Assembly: GCA_900758955.1 (NCBI GenBank)
Contig: CAAETL010000038.1
Coordinates: 1-5,408 of the forward strand
DNA from: an uncultured Oscillospiraceae bacterium
Lineage (GTDB): Bacteria > Bacillota > Clostridia > Oscillospirales > Oscillospiraceae
DNA: 5,408 bases
Direction: 5' to 3'
Shown piece after piece: positions 5,379 through 5,408 of this stretch. The notes beneath the pieces were generated by a model. It had not been told where the DNA came from and ran no database searches. It was given only the letters and a program-made list of their open reading frames with translations. Position numbers and translations under genes: made by a program. Each line of letters opens with the position of its first letter. Positions within the stretch are counted from its first letter, which is position 1.

Positions 5379-5408
5379 CTCCCGCGCCCGCGGCTCCGTC
5401 GGAAGAAC
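5375..5408 (-). CDS. Possible 3' end of the preceding tail gene (runs off right edge)
   Basis: One minus-strand frame entering from the right edge (ending FFRRSRGRGR) stops with TGA overlapping ATG 5378 as ATGA, the same junction seen three times downstream. Only about ten residues are visible, so no identity can be given. A second frame stays open to a stop at 5326, and a third is continuous with the zinc-ribbon gene, so the choice rests only on the junction pattern. Confidence 0.25.
   Translation of the reverse strand, partial: FFRRSRGRGR

Noticed and set aside
1..5408. CRISPR array, tRNA, rRNA or insertion sequence
   Set aside because: No regularly spaced direct repeats, cloverleaf-like sequence, rRNA motifs, transposase-like protein or terminal inverted repeats were seen on either strand.

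Overview
The window appears to come from a moderately high-GC, strictly or largely anaerobic Firmicute. A gut Clostridia/Oscillospiraceae-type genome fits best. This rests on three things: a class III (anaerobic) ribonucleotide reductase gene, purine-rich Shine-Dalgarno sequences (AAAGGA, AAGGAG, GGAGGAG), and tail genes of the Bacillus PBSX (xkd) style. The genus cannot be fixed from the sequence alone. All recognised genes lie on the minus strand, so transcription runs from the right edge to the left.

Right and centre (about 5408 down to 653): a tightly packed operon for the baseplate end of a contractile phage tail or tail-like particle. In transcription order it encodes a possible upstream gene end at the edge, a 69-aa Cys-rich zinc-ribbon-like protein, a 173-aa unrecognised protein with a TTG start, an XkdP-type LysM protein, an XkdQ/gpD-type hub protein, a short gpV-type OB-fold spike protein, a gp25/XkdS-like wedge protein, an XkdT/gpJ-type baseplate J protein, and an XkdU/YmfQ (DUF2313) protein. 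Most junctions are ATGA or TTGA overlaps or gaps of 13-15 nt, which indicates one translationally coupled transcript. Together these proteins would form the hub, spike and wedges that close the tail tube and trigger sheath contraction.

Left (475 down to 1): the first 158 codons of nrdD, with an ATP-cone regulatory domain and the start of the catalytic domain. The rest lies beyond the left edge. This gene has no complete open frame inside the window and is easily missed. The 177-bp gap between the tail operon and nrdD holds two NrdR-box-like palindromes with centres 32 bp apart and a candidate promoter, so nrdD probably has its own NrdR-controlled expression.

The most notable points are these. 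Two short unrecognised genes occupy the place where a long tape-measure gene is expected. The tail operon stops at the DUF2313 gene, with no fibre, holin or lysin gene before a housekeeping gene. Both fit a domesticated or minimal tail-like particle, or a prophage edge, but the window is too short to decide between them.
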